DNA from: Thermoflexus sp.
GTDB taxonomy: Bacteria > Chloroflexota > Anaerolineae > Aggregatilineales > Aggregatilineaceae
DNA: 64,000 nt
Direction: 5' to 3'
Assembly: GCA_020724465.1 (NCBI GenBank)
Contig: DYGX01000002.1
Span: forward strand, 186,001-250,000
Below are positions 17,648-25,871 of this stretch, one piece after another. Below the pieces are notes generated by a model. The model saw nothing but the letters and a program-made list of their open reading frames with translations, did no database searches and had not been told where the DNA came from. The position numbers and the translations under genes are program-made. The number at the start of each line of letters is the position of its first letter. Positions within the stretch are counted from its first letter, which is position 1.

Positions 17648-18427
17648 GTGGGTAAGAGACTCTGGTTTTTCCTGGTGGCTGCGCCGGTGCTTGGCCTGCT
17701 GGTCGGCGCGTGCGGGAGCGGCGAGCTGGCACCGGAACTCACCCCGATCCCGACCCTGGCGCCCGGCGAGACGCCCGCTCTGGTCGGTGCGCTCACCGAG
17801 GGCGCGACTCCGGCGACCGAAGAAGCCCTCGAAGGCGAAGAAACCGATCTGGTAGCTGCCGGTGAGGCGCTCTTTGAGCAGGCATGTGCGGGCTGTCATG
17901 GGGCGCAGGACGGCGCCGGTCCGGCCCTGACCGGCATGGCGGACCGTGCCGAGACGCGGGTCGAGGGCATGTCGGCTGAGGAATATCTGCATGAGTCGAT
18001 TGTTGATCCCAGCGCGCATGTGGTCGAGGGCTTCCAGGATATTATGCCCAAGCAGTACGGCGAGCAGTACACCGACGATCAGATTGAGAGCCTGATCGCC
18101 TACATCATGCACGCCGGGTCGAGCGGTGTGGCAGCCGGCGAAGAAGCTGCCGCGCCTGATCCCGAGCTGGGCGCAGAGCTTTTTGCGGCCAACTGCGCGG
18201 GCTGTCACGGCGCGCAGGATGGCGCTGGCCCGGCGCTGCCGGGGATGGGCGAGCGCGCGGCGACGCGCGTCGAGGGGATGTCTGCCGAAGAATACCTGCA
18301 CGAGTCGATCGTCGACCCCAGCGCGCATGTGGTCGAGGGCTTCCAGGATATCATGCCCAAAGGCTACGGCGACCGGTTCAGCGATCACGAGCTGGACAGC
18401 ATAGTCGCATACATCCTGGAACAGTAA
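17648..18427 (+). CDS. Diheme cytochrome c lipoprotein with duplicated domain
   Basis: Predicted lipoprotein (lipobox ending at Cys22 in LLVGAC), then a Pro/Thr/Glu-rich linker and two cytochrome c domains, each with CAGCH (residues 80-84 and 183-187) and a candidate Met ligand in DIMPK. The domains are nearly the same over 60 residues, a recent internal duplication. GTG 17648 has GGAGG at 6 bases. As last gene of the ACIII operon it is probably the mobile or tethered electron carrier between ACIII and a terminal oxidase, or an extra ACIII subunit. No oxidase genes follow. The operon ends at a strong terminator 30 bases later. Confidence 0.85.
   Translation: MGKRLWFFLVAAPVLGLLVGACGSGELAPELTPIPTLAPGETPALVGALTEGATPATEEALEGEETDLVAAGEALFEQACAGCHGAQDGAGPALTGMADRAETRVEGMSAEEYLHESIVDPSAHVVEGFQDIMPKQYGEQYTDDQIESLIAYIMHAGSSGVAAGEEAAAPDPELGAELFAANCAGCHGAQDGAGPALPGMGERAATRVEGMSAEEYLHESIVDPSAHVVEGFQDIMPKGYGDRFSDHELDSIVAYILEQ
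17870..18358 (+). repeat. Tandem duplicated cytochrome domain (units 17870-18049 and 18179-18358)
   Basis: Two 180-base units in the cytochrome lipoprotein gene encode 60-residue blocks that match at 53 positions by eye. A block of more than 25 consecutive residues, from TRVEGM to DIMPK, is completely identical, while the sequence between and after the units is diverged. Confidence 0.85.
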
Positions 18428-18456
18428 GCGGGTGCCCGAAGACTACCAGATAGCGG

Positions 18457-18497
18457 CGACAGGGTGGCGCTTTGGCCCGGCCACCCTGTCGTTTTTT
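18457..18497 (+). terminator. Intrinsic terminator of the ACIII operon
   Basis: Perfect 12-base stem (CGACAGGGTGGC / GCCACCCTGTCG) with an 11-base loop, followed directly by six T. It lies 30 bases after the diheme cytochrome gene. Confidence 0.92.
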
Positions 18498-18567
18498 GCG
18501 CTGGTTCGCCCGGCGCGCTCATGGTAGGATTAGCGGCTGATGGAGATGCATATCGCAGGACGGGACT

Positions 18568-20595
18568 ATGGCCCGAGGTTCTCGCGCGATTGGCTTGATC
18601 GGCGCGTCACTGCTGGTGGTTGCGCTGTTCCTGGCGCGTGATCTGCGCCATGCCAGCCGCGCTCAAGGTCTGCCGACTGCCACGCCGAACATCAACTGGG
18701 TGCGGGTCGAGCTGGGCGTCAATGTGCGCAGCGGGCCTGGCTTCCAGTACGGTGTGATCGGGCGCTTGCCGTTTGGCCGGTGGGTGCAGCCTTTAGCCCG
18801 GAACCTGACCGGCGACTGGATCCTCATCACTTATGTCGACACGCAAGGCTGGGTTCAGCAAGACCTGGTCGAGTGGCGGCTCGATGTGGCCGGGCTGCCC
18901 GTGATCGAGGACGAACAGCCGACCGCCATTCCGCGCCCGCTGGCGTATTACGTGACTCCGCTGGCAGCCACACAAACTCCCAACGCGAACTGGGTGCGCT
19001 TCGGCATGGATGGGGCGTATTTGCGGTCTGGACCGGGACAGGGCTATCCACCGGTCGGCGTGCTGTACACTGGCGATGTGGTGGACGCCGTCGCGCGCGA
19101 CGCCGAGGGTGACTGGGTGCTGGTGCGCTATGGCGAGGGGTACGGGTGGATCAGCTACGATCTGGTGGCCTGGATCGAGCCGATCGACAGCCTGACGGTG
19201 CTTGGACCGCCCAATCTGACACCGAGCTTCACCCCCGTGCCGATTGTGCCGACTGCGACCAACACGCCGACGCCAACCCGGACGCCGACCGTCACCCGCA
19301 CACCAACCCCGACGCTTACGCCGACCGCGAGCGCCACGCAGACACCCAGCCCGACGGCGACGCCGTCGCCGAGCGCCACCCGGACACCGAGTCCTTCGGC
19401 GACCGCAAGCGCGACGGCAACACAGACCCCCACGCCGTCCGCAACACGGACTCAGACGCCGACGCCATCCGACACGCCTGAGCCAACGGCGACACGCACG
19501 CCCAGCGCCACACCGACATCGACCGAAACCGTAACCCCCACGCCATCGTGGACGCCGACTCCGTCGCCATCACCCACCGCGACGGCAACGGTGACGCAGA
19601 CGCCTAGTGCGACCAGCACGCCGTCGCCCACCGCGACGAATACCCCGGCACCGTCTGATACGCCGACTGTCACGCCCAGCGCGACGCCGAGCCGGACGCC
19701 GACTGCCACGCCAAGCGCGACCGCGACCCAGACACCCATCCCGTCAGCGACGCCCTCTGTGACGCCGACCCAGACGCCCACCATCGAGCCGTCTGATACG
19801 CCCGCGCCGACCCCGACGCCGACGCGGACGCCAAGCGCGACCCCGTCCCGCACGCCGGAGCCGACGGCGACCGGGATGCCATCCCCGACCGCGACGCCGA
19901 CCGTTGCCTCGGTATCCGGCGGGCAGTCGCCTGGCGCGGCGACAGACACGCCCGCCGCGCTTGCCCTGGCGGTGACGGCAACTGCCACGCGCGCGACTCC
20001 GCCTGGCGCGACTCCCACGCCGCGCCCGGTGCGCTCGGCCACGCCATCCCGCCCGGCACCGACTCCTTCGCCGCCTCCGTCGCCCAGCCTGACCGCCTCG
20101 GCGACGCCGACTGCTGCCGCGCTTGCTGCGGCGCCGGAGAGCGGGGCGGGCGGTGCGGCTCCGGCGGCGCTCGGCGAAGACCCCGGCGATGGCTCGAATC
20201 TTCCGCTGTGGATCGGCCTGGGCGCGGCCGGGCTGGCGTTGGTCTACGTGACGATCTTTGCCGTGCAATCCGCTGCCGTCGACCGGTACCGCGAGGGATT
20301 CCCGCTGACTCTGTGCCCGATCTGCCAGTCGGGCCACCTCTACCTGGACGAGCGGCGCGATCGCGTGCTGGGGATCCCCCGGATCCGGCGAGTCGTCCGC
20401 TGTGACAACTGCCGCTCGATTCTGCGCCAGGTGGGGTCTCAGCGCTGGCGGTACGCGGTCGATCGGGCTGAGCATCTGGCGCTCTACGACCGGCTGAATG
20501 GACGGGTGCTGACCGAAGCGCAGCTTCTGGAAATCTCGCCGGAGTTCGCGTATTCGCCGCCGGAGTACATCCCCGACGATGACATCCCTGAGTAA
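18568..20595 (+). CDS. SH3b-repeat membrane protein with Thr/Pro-rich linker and cytosolic zinc ribbon
   Basis: Architecture from the N-terminus: signal/anchor (8-24); two bacterial SH3 domains (about 40-105 and 140-205) each with an LRSGPG/VRSGPG motif; a linker of over 300 residues made almost entirely of Thr, Pro, Ala and Ser; a membrane helix (about 546-567); and a C-terminal region with CPIC (583-586) and CDNC (612-615), a four-Cys zinc-ribbon. The SH3 part would sit outside and could bind the wall, the linker would span the envelope, and the zinc ribbon would lie in the cytoplasm. No enzymatic domain is seen. Similar Thr/Pro-rich SH3b proteins are common in Chloroflexota. Function unknown; envelope sensing or anchoring is a guess. 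Confidence 0.75.
   Translation: MARGSRAIGLIGASLLVVALFLARDLRHASRAQGLPTATPNINWVRVELGVNVRSGPGFQYGVIGRLPFGRWVQPLARNLTGDWILITYVDTQGWVQQDLVEWRLDVAGLPVIEDEQPTAIPRPLAYYVTPLAATQTPNANWVRFGMDGAYLRSGPGQGYPPVGVLYTGDVVDAVARDAEGDWVLVRYGEGYGWISYDLVAWIEPIDSLTVLGPPNLTPSFTPVPIVPTATNTPTPTRTPTVTRTPTPTLTPTASATQTPSPTATPSPSATRTPSPSATASATATQTPTPSATRTQTPTPSDTPEPTATRTPSATPTSTETVTPTPSWTPTPSPSPTATATVTQTPSATSTPSPTATNTPAPSDTPTVTPSATPSRTPTATPSATATQTPIPSATPSVTPTQTPTIEPSDTPAPTPTPTRTPSATPSRTPEPTATGMPSPTATPTVASVSGGQSPGAATDTPAALALAVTATATRATPPGATPTPRPVRSATPSRPAPTPSPPPSPSLTASATPTAAALAAAPESGAGGAAPAALGEDPGDGSNLPLWIGLGAAGLALVYVTIFAVQSAAVDRYREGFPLTLCPICQSGHLYLDERRDRVLGIPRIRRVVRCDNCRSILRQVGSQRWRYAVDRAEHLALYDRLNGRVLTEAQLLEISPEFAYSPPEYIPDDDIPE
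19219..20060 (+). repeat. Low-complexity Thr/Pro-coding repeat tract
   Basis: Degenerate repeats coding for short units such as TPTP, SATP and TQTP run for more than 800 bases inside the SH3b gene. They are irregular in phase and length, have no unique spacers, and are explained by the linker they encode. Confidence 0.8.
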
Positions 20596-20700
20596 GCGCA
20601 GCGCGGGTTTATCCGGTTGCCTGGCCCGCGTGGAGGCGCTACGATTAGCGTGTGAACCGGTTGCGCACTGTGCGCGTTTTGGACGATGGGGTAATGAAGG

Positions 20701-22149
20701 GTGAATCAGCCGATTCAGACACCGGACTGGGTTCGGGACGCGATCTTCTATCAGATTTTCCCGGACCGATTTGCCAAGAGCGAGCGCGTGGAAAAGCCAT
20801 CCAATCTGGAGCCGTGGGACGCGCCGCCGACCGTCTACGGCTTTAAGGGGGGCGATCTGCTCGGCGTCGAGGAGCATCTCGACTATTTGCTCGATCTTGG
20901 CGTCAACGCGATCTACTTCAACCCGATCTTCCAGTCGGCGTCGAACCATCGCTACCACACACACGACTATCTCCGTGTCGATCCGCTGCTGGGTGGTGAT
21001 GCGGCGTTTCGCAGCCTGCTGGATGCGGCACATGCCCGCGGCATGAAGATCGTGCTGGATGGGGTGTTCAACCACGCCAGCCGAGGCTTCTTTCAGTTTA
21101 ACCATCTGCTGGAATGCGGGGCACAGTCGCCCTATGTGAGCTGGTTTATGCCGCACCAGTTCCCGCTCAACGCCTACGACGACCAGCACGAACCGAACTA
21201 CGCCGCGTGGTGGAATCTCCACGCGCTGCCCAAATTCAACACCGACAACCCACAAGTCCGCGCGTTTCTGTGGGGCGTCGGCGAGTATTGGGTGAAGTTT
21301 GGGATCGACGGATGGCGGCTGGATGTGCCCTACGAGATCGACGATGACGCGTTCTGGCAGGAGTTTCGGCGCCGCGTCAAGGCTGTGAACCCCGATGCCT
21401 ATATCGTCGGCGAGATCTGGTACGAATCACAGCGCTGGCTGCAGGGGGATCAGTTCGACGCTGTGATGAACTACATTTTCACACGCTCCGCCATTGCATT
21501 CTTTGGCGCCAAGACGCTGGCCGGCCTGTCGCCCGGTGGGGGGTACGACAAACTCAAGCCACAGACCGCCGAAGTGTTTGCGGCGGAGATCGACCGGATG
21601 CTGAGCCTCTACGATTGGGCGATCACCAGCGTTCAGCTCAACCTGCTGGGTAGCCACGACACGCCGCGCTTTCTGACCATGGTCGGCGGGGATCGGTCGG
21701 CGCTGCGGCTGGCGACCCTGTTCCAGATGACTATGCCGGGTGCCCCGTGTATTTATTATGGAGATGAGATCGGCCTGTCAGGGGGCTACGAGCCGGCTTC
21801 GCGGGGGGCGTTCCCCTGGGACGAGAACATCTGGGACCACGATCTGCGCCGCTTTGTGCAGCAGGCGATCGCGCTGCGCAAAGCGTATCCGGCGCTGCGG
21901 CGTGGGACGTATCGCGCTGTGCTGGCGCAGGGCGAGCACTATGCGTTTCTGCGCGAGCACGAAGGGCAGCGCCTAGTTGTTGTCTTTAACACTTCGAAGC
22001 GAGAAGCGGCTTTGTCGATTCCGCTGGAAGGGGTGCCGGGTGCGCCGCGCGCGGTCTTTGGCGAGCCGGCTGCGCTCAGCCGAGCTGGCGATGACCTCAG
22101 TGTTGGCGTGCCGGGGCGGACCGGGATTGTGCTGGCGCTTGAGAGCTAG
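20701..22149 (+). CDS. Glycoside hydrolase family 13 (alpha-amylase/neopullulanase-like)
   Basis: Acts on alpha-glucans such as maltodextrins, pullulan or cyclodextrins. The TIM barrel shows [12 protein letters not shown] near the start and the GH13 conserved regions: DGVFNH (120-125), GWRLDVP with nucleophile Asp208, VGEIW with acid/base Glu238, and GSHDTPR with the stabilising Asp320. A short C-terminal beta domain follows. At 482 residues it lacks the N-terminal domain of many neopullulanases. There is no signal peptide, so it is probably cytosolic, degrading imported maltodextrins. Start GTG 20701 follows a purine-rich segment. No sugar transporter adjoins it. Confidence 0.88.
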   Translation: MNQPIQTPDWVRDAIFYQIFPDRFAKSERVEKPSNLEPWDAPPTVYGFKGGDLLGVEEHLDYLLDLGVNAIYFNPIFQSASNHRYHTHDYLRVDPLLGGDAAFRSLLDAAHARGMKIVLDGVFNHASRGFFQFNHLLECGAQSPYVSWFMPHQFPLNAYDDQHEPNYAAWWNLHALPKFNTDNPQVRAFLWGVGEYWVKFGIDGWRLDVPYEIDDDAFWQEFRRRVKAVNPDAYIVGEIWYESQRWLQGDQFDAVMNYIFTRSAIAFFGAKTLAGLSPGGGYDKLKPQTAEVFAAEIDRMLSLYDWAITSVQLNLLGSHDTPRFLTMVGGDRSALRLATLFQMTMPGAPCIYYGDEIGLSGGYEPASRGAFPWDENIWDHDLRRFVQQAIALRKAYPALRRGTYRAVLAQGEHYAFLREHEGQRLVVVFNTSKREAALSIPLEGVPGAPRAVFGEPAALSRAGDDLSVGVPGRTGIVLALES

Positions 22150-22225
22150 CCGGCCGAGCACGGGATTGGTGTAAGGGTGATTCTTGGCCGAACTGCTATG
22201 GCTGTTCTAGAACGGGTGCAGGACC

Positions 22226-23965
22226 ATGGTTGAGACTGCCGTAAAGGTGATTCGCCGCGCCGAGCCGCGCACGACGGCTCAGGTTCGCTTCCCGGATGGA
22301 ACCATTCTGGAAGGGCCGGTGGGCACGCCGCTAGAGGAATTTATCCTGGCGTATGACGGTGATCAGTCGCGCCAGCTTCCCGAGCGTGTGCCCGTCGTCG
22401 GCGCGATTGTTGACGGGACGCTGCGCGAGCTGACAATGCCCGTCACGCGTGACGTGAGCGTCGTTCCAGTGACAACGGATACGGGCGACGGCAGCCGGAT
22501 CTATCGCCGCTCGCTCGCGTTTCTGCTGACGGTCGCGATCGGCGAGCTGTATCCGGGCACCCAGGTGCTGATCGATTTCGCGCTGCCCAGCGGCGCGTTC
22601 TTCTGCAAGGTGCGCGGGCACGAGCCGTTTACGCCGGCGGAGCTGGAGCAGATCAAGGCGCGGATGCTGGAGATCGTGGCGGCTGCCGAGCCGATCGAGC
22701 GCCGCGAGATCGAGCTGGCCGAGGCGGTGAAGTTGTTCCGCGCCAGCGGAGACGACGACAAGGTCCGTCTGTTGCAGTTTCGCCACAAACCCTATCTGAC
22801 AATCTACACGCTGCGCGGTCAGGTCGACTACTTCTACGGCTACATGGTTCCCAACACCAGCTACCTGACGTTGTTTGAGATCCTGCCCGAAGAGGACGGG
22901 TTTGTGCTGCAGTATCCGCGCCGCGAAAGCCCGACCATTATCCGCCCCTACGTCAAATCGCCGCAGCTTACGCGGGTGTTCCGGCAGACCGAAGAATGGC
23001 TGACACTGCTGGGGATTGAAGACATCGGTCACCTGAACATGGGCATCCGCGATGGCCGCGCGCGCGAGCTGGTGCTGGTCAACGAGGCGTTGCACGAGCA
23101 GCATATCGCGCATATTGCCACGCAGATCGCCGAGCGCCATCGTGACGGCCTGCGCCTGGTGCTGATCGCCGGGCCGTCATCGTCGGGCAAGACGACCTTC
23201 TCCAAGCGGCTGGCGATCCAGTTGATGGCGCACGGGCTGAAGCCATACACGCTGGAAATGGACCGTTACTTCGTCGAGCGCGAGAAAACCCCGCGCGACG
23301 AGACGGGGGAGTATGATTTCGAGGCGCTGGAAGCGGTCGACATCCCGCTCTTTAACGATCAGATTGCCCGTCTGACGGCCGGGGAGAAGGTCCGCATCCC
23401 GCATTTCAACTTCGTGACCGGCCTGCGCGAGGTGGGCGAAGAGGTTCAGCTTTCCGCCGAGCATATCCTGATCGTGGAAGGGATTCACGGGCTGAACCCC
23501 GGCCTGGTGCAGGCGTTGCCGACGCGGCAGACCTATCGCATCTATGTCTCGGCGCTCACCCAGTTGAACATCGACCGCCACAACCGCGTGCCGACGACCG
23601 ATGTTCGGCTGATCCGGCGCATCGTGCGCGACGCGACGTATCGCGGCTACTCGGCGGTAGAAACGCTGTCGCGGTGGGAAAGCGTGCGGCGCGGGGAGAA
23701 GCGCAACATCTTCCCATATCAGGAAAACGCGGATATCATGTTTAACTCCGCGCTGCTCTACGAGCTGGCGGTGCTGCGCCCGCTGGCCGAGCCGCTGCTG
23801 CTCCAGATCGAGCCGCGCGACCCGCACTACATTGAGGCGCGGCGCCTGCTCTCGATTCTGAGCTGGCTGACGCCAATGGATGCTGAGCTGGTTCCCGACA
23901 ACTCGCTGCTGCGCGAATTCATTGGAGGGTCGATTCTGCGCGACTACACGCCCGGCCTGTACTGA
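22226..23965 (+). CDS. Uridine-kinase-like nucleoside kinase with TGS/ThrRS-type N-terminal domains
   Basis: The N-terminal 90 residues look like a TGS domain (VRFPDGTILEGPVGT), followed by a region resembling the second additional domain of threonyl-tRNA synthetase (about 90-230). The C-terminal half is a P-loop phosphotransferase of the uridine kinase family with GPSSSGKT (316-323). This architecture is known in many bacteria and is usually annotated nucleoside kinase; the substrate has not been shown for most members. It may salvage uridine/cytidine or have an RNA-linked regulatory role. 579 residues is normal. It lies just upstream of the two dynamin-like GTPases on the same strand (gap 37 bases), so cotranscription is likely. 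Confidence 0.85.
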   Translation: MVETAVKVIRRAEPRTTAQVRFPDGTILEGPVGTPLEEFILAYDGDQSRQLPERVPVVGAIVDGTLRELTMPVTRDVSVVPVTTDTGDGSRIYRRSLAFLLTVAIGELYPGTQVLIDFALPSGAFFCKVRGHEPFTPAELEQIKARMLEIVAAAEPIERREIELAEAVKLFRASGDDDKVRLLQFRHKPYLTIYTLRGQVDYFYGYMVPNTSYLTLFEILPEEDGFVLQYPRRESPTIIRPYVKSPQLTRVFRQTEEWLTLLGIEDIGHLNMGIRDGRARELVLVNEALHEQHIAHIATQIAERHRDGLRLVLIAGPSSSGKTTFSKRLAIQLMAHGLKPYTLEMDRYFVEREKTPRDETGEYDFEALEAVDIPLFNDQIARLTAGEKVRIPHFNFVTGLREVGEEVQLSAEHILIVEGIHGLNPGLVQALPTRQTYRIYVSALTQLNIDRHNRVPTTDVRLIRRIVRDATYRGYSAVETLSRWESVRRGEKRNIFPYQENADIMFNSALLYELAVLRPLAEPLLLQIEPRDPHYIEARRLLSILSWLTPMDAELVPDNSLLREFIGGSILRDYTPGLY

Positions 23966-24002
23966 CACGCAGACCGGCGCGCTCACGATTGGCAGGTGAC
24001 CG

Positions 24003-25856
24003 GTGGAGTCCGAACAGATCCCGAGCAAGCTGCTCAGCCATTTTGAGACGATCCGCCGCCAGGAGCACGAGCAGATCAGCGAACTGCTGGACGTCCTGGG
24101 GCGGGTCGATGGCCTGCCCGACAGCCAGATGGAGCAGGTGCGTGACGCGCTGTTCCATACCAACCACCCGTATCTCATGGTGTTGGTGGGTCCGTTTGGC
24201 TCTGGCAAGTCAAGCGTGATCAACGCCCTGCTTGGCGAGGAGATCATGGAAGTCGGGCCGATCCCGACCACCGACCGGATCGTGATCCTGCGGCACGGCG
24301 ACGACGTGCAACGTTCTCGCACCGGGGATGTGGAGACGGTCTTTCACCCCAGCCCGCTGCTGCGAAACCTGAGCCTGGTTGATACGCCCGGCCTGGAATC
24401 CGTCTTCAAAGTGCACGACGAGATGACGCACCGCTTCCTGCACCGGGCCGACGTGGTGCTGCTGGTGATGATCGCAACTCAGGTTCTGACGGCCTCTAAT
24501 CTGGAGGCGCTCCAGCAGTTGAAGAACTACGGGAAGCGGATGGTTGTCGTCGTCAATCAGGTTGATGTGCTGGAGCCGGAAGAGCGCGAGCAGGTGCGCG
24601 AGTTCGTGCTGGAGCAGGCGCGCTTGCAGCTTGGGTTCGAGCCGCAGGTATGGCTGGTGTCGGCGCGGCAGGCGCTGGCCGCGCAACAGGAAACGCCCCG
24701 CGACGAGATCGCCTGGGACCTGAGCGGCTTTGCGGACATTGAGGAATACATCAAAGAAACCCTGGGCGATGTGGAGCGCGTGCGGCAGAAGCTCGAAACC
24801 CCGCTGCAGATCAGCCAGAATGTGACCAAGACGGCTCTGGGCCTGGTCAAGGAGCAGCAAGCCGCGCTCGATGCCCACCGCAAGACAGCGGAGAACATCG
24901 CGGTGCAGATCGAGCAGGGCCGCCGCGCTCAGCAGAAGACGGTCGACGAAACGCTGGCGGCCGTTGAGGCGGCCTGGAACGAAGCCAGCGCCCGCGGGGC
25001 CGAGGCGATCAGCGATCTGTTCCAGTTTTCGCGCGGGCTGCGGCTGTTCTTCGGCGGGTTGGGCGAGATTATCGGATTGGGCGGTCTGATGCGGCGGTTC
25101 GGCGGGCGAACCCGCGTCGAAAGTGTGCTGGATGAACACCGCGTGAAGGAAACCTTCGAGCGCATCCCGCCGCTGGTGGACAAGCTCGGCCCGCGCCTGG
25201 AAAGCCGCGACCTGCAAGACATTGACGACCTGGTCGACTACACGCGCGCCGCCGTGAAGGAGCTGCCGCCCAACCTAGCCAACAAGGTCATCGGGCGCAT
25301 TCAGACGCCGCTGCGTTACGAGGCGCGCTTTATCCGCGACGTGCGGGGGCGGCTCGACGATCTGCTGCGCGACTCCGAGCGGTTCGAAGTCGGGCGGCTG
25401 GATCGGACGCTGCGCAATACGCTGGTCCTGCTGACGTTGTGGGAGATCCTGGCGTTGGCGCTGATGGTTGTGGTCGGGGTGACTGCGTTTTCCGGCGCCA
25501 CGCCCGACGCGGCGTCGCTGCTATTGGTCTTCGCGCTGGGGTTGATCCTTGTGGTTGGCGGCCTGGCGCTGGTTCCCATCCGGGGCTGGTTCTTGCGGCG
25601 CGCGTATCTGCGGCGGCAGCATGCCAATCGCGACGAGTATCTGCGGCTGCTGCGCGAGGCGGCGCACGAGCTGATCGCGTACGGCGTGCAGCTTCGCCAG
25701 GACGCGACGGCGCCGTTCACGCGGATGGTCGAGTCCCAGTCGGAAGTATTGGAGACGCTGCGAGACGAGTTGCAGGCCCAGCAGCACGCGCTGACCCGCA
25801 TTCAAGGGGGGCTGGCGGCGCTGGAACCGGACGAGACGCGCCGCCACATCGAGTAA
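24003..25856 (+). CDS. Dynamin-like GTPase (first of a tandem pair)
   Basis: Large GTPase of the bacterial dynamin family, 617 residues. Motifs: P-loop GPFGSGKS (63-70), the threonine-containing switch PTTD (88-91), DTPG (127-130) and NQVD (185-188). Helical regions follow, with two adjacent hydrophobic helices roughly at 470-525 forming a membrane paddle or hairpin, then a helical C-terminus. Start is GTG 24003. The next gene is a second dynamin-like GTPase only 15 bases away, and bacterial dynamins often work as hetero-oligomers encoded side by side. Probable role in membrane remodelling, repair or stress tolerance; the exact process is unknown. Confidence 0.87.
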   Translation: MESEQIPSKLLSHFETIRRQEHEQISELLDVLGRVDGLPDSQMEQVRDALFHTNHPYLMVLVGPFGSGKSSVINALLGEEIMEVGPIPTTDRIVILRHGDDVQRSRTGDVETVFHPSPLLRNLSLVDTPGLESVFKVHDEMTHRFLHRADVVLLVMIATQVLTASNLEALQQLKNYGKRMVVVVNQVDVLEPEEREQVREFVLEQARLQLGFEPQVWLVSARQALAAQQETPRDEIAWDLSGFADIEEYIKETLGDVERVRQKLETPLQISQNVTKTALGLVKEQQAALDAHRKTAENIAVQIEQGRRAQQKTVDETLAAVEAAWNEASARGAEAISDLFQFSRGLRLFFGGLGEIIGLGGLMRRFGGRTRVESVLDEHRVKETFERIPPLVDKLGPRLESRDLQDIDDLVDYTRAAVKELPPNLANKVIGRIQTPLRYEARFIRDVRGRLDDLLRDSERFEVGRLDRTLRNTLVLLTLWEILALALMVVVGVTAFSGATPDAASLLLVFALGLILVVGGLALVPIRGWFLRRAYLRRQHANRDEYLRLLREAAHELIAYGVQLRQDATAPFTRMVESQSEVLETLRDELQAQQHALTRIQGGLAALEPDETRRHIE

Positions 25857-25871
25857 GGGTGCAGACTGTAC

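Noticed and set aside
19155-20042. Antisense Val/Gly-rich frames in the Thr/Pro tract
   Set aside because: Mirror image of the repeated Thr/Pro codons; not an independent gene.
19219-20060. CRISPR-like repeat array
   Set aside because: Units are short, irregular and in frame with a Thr/Pro linker; there are no spaced identical repeats or cas genes.
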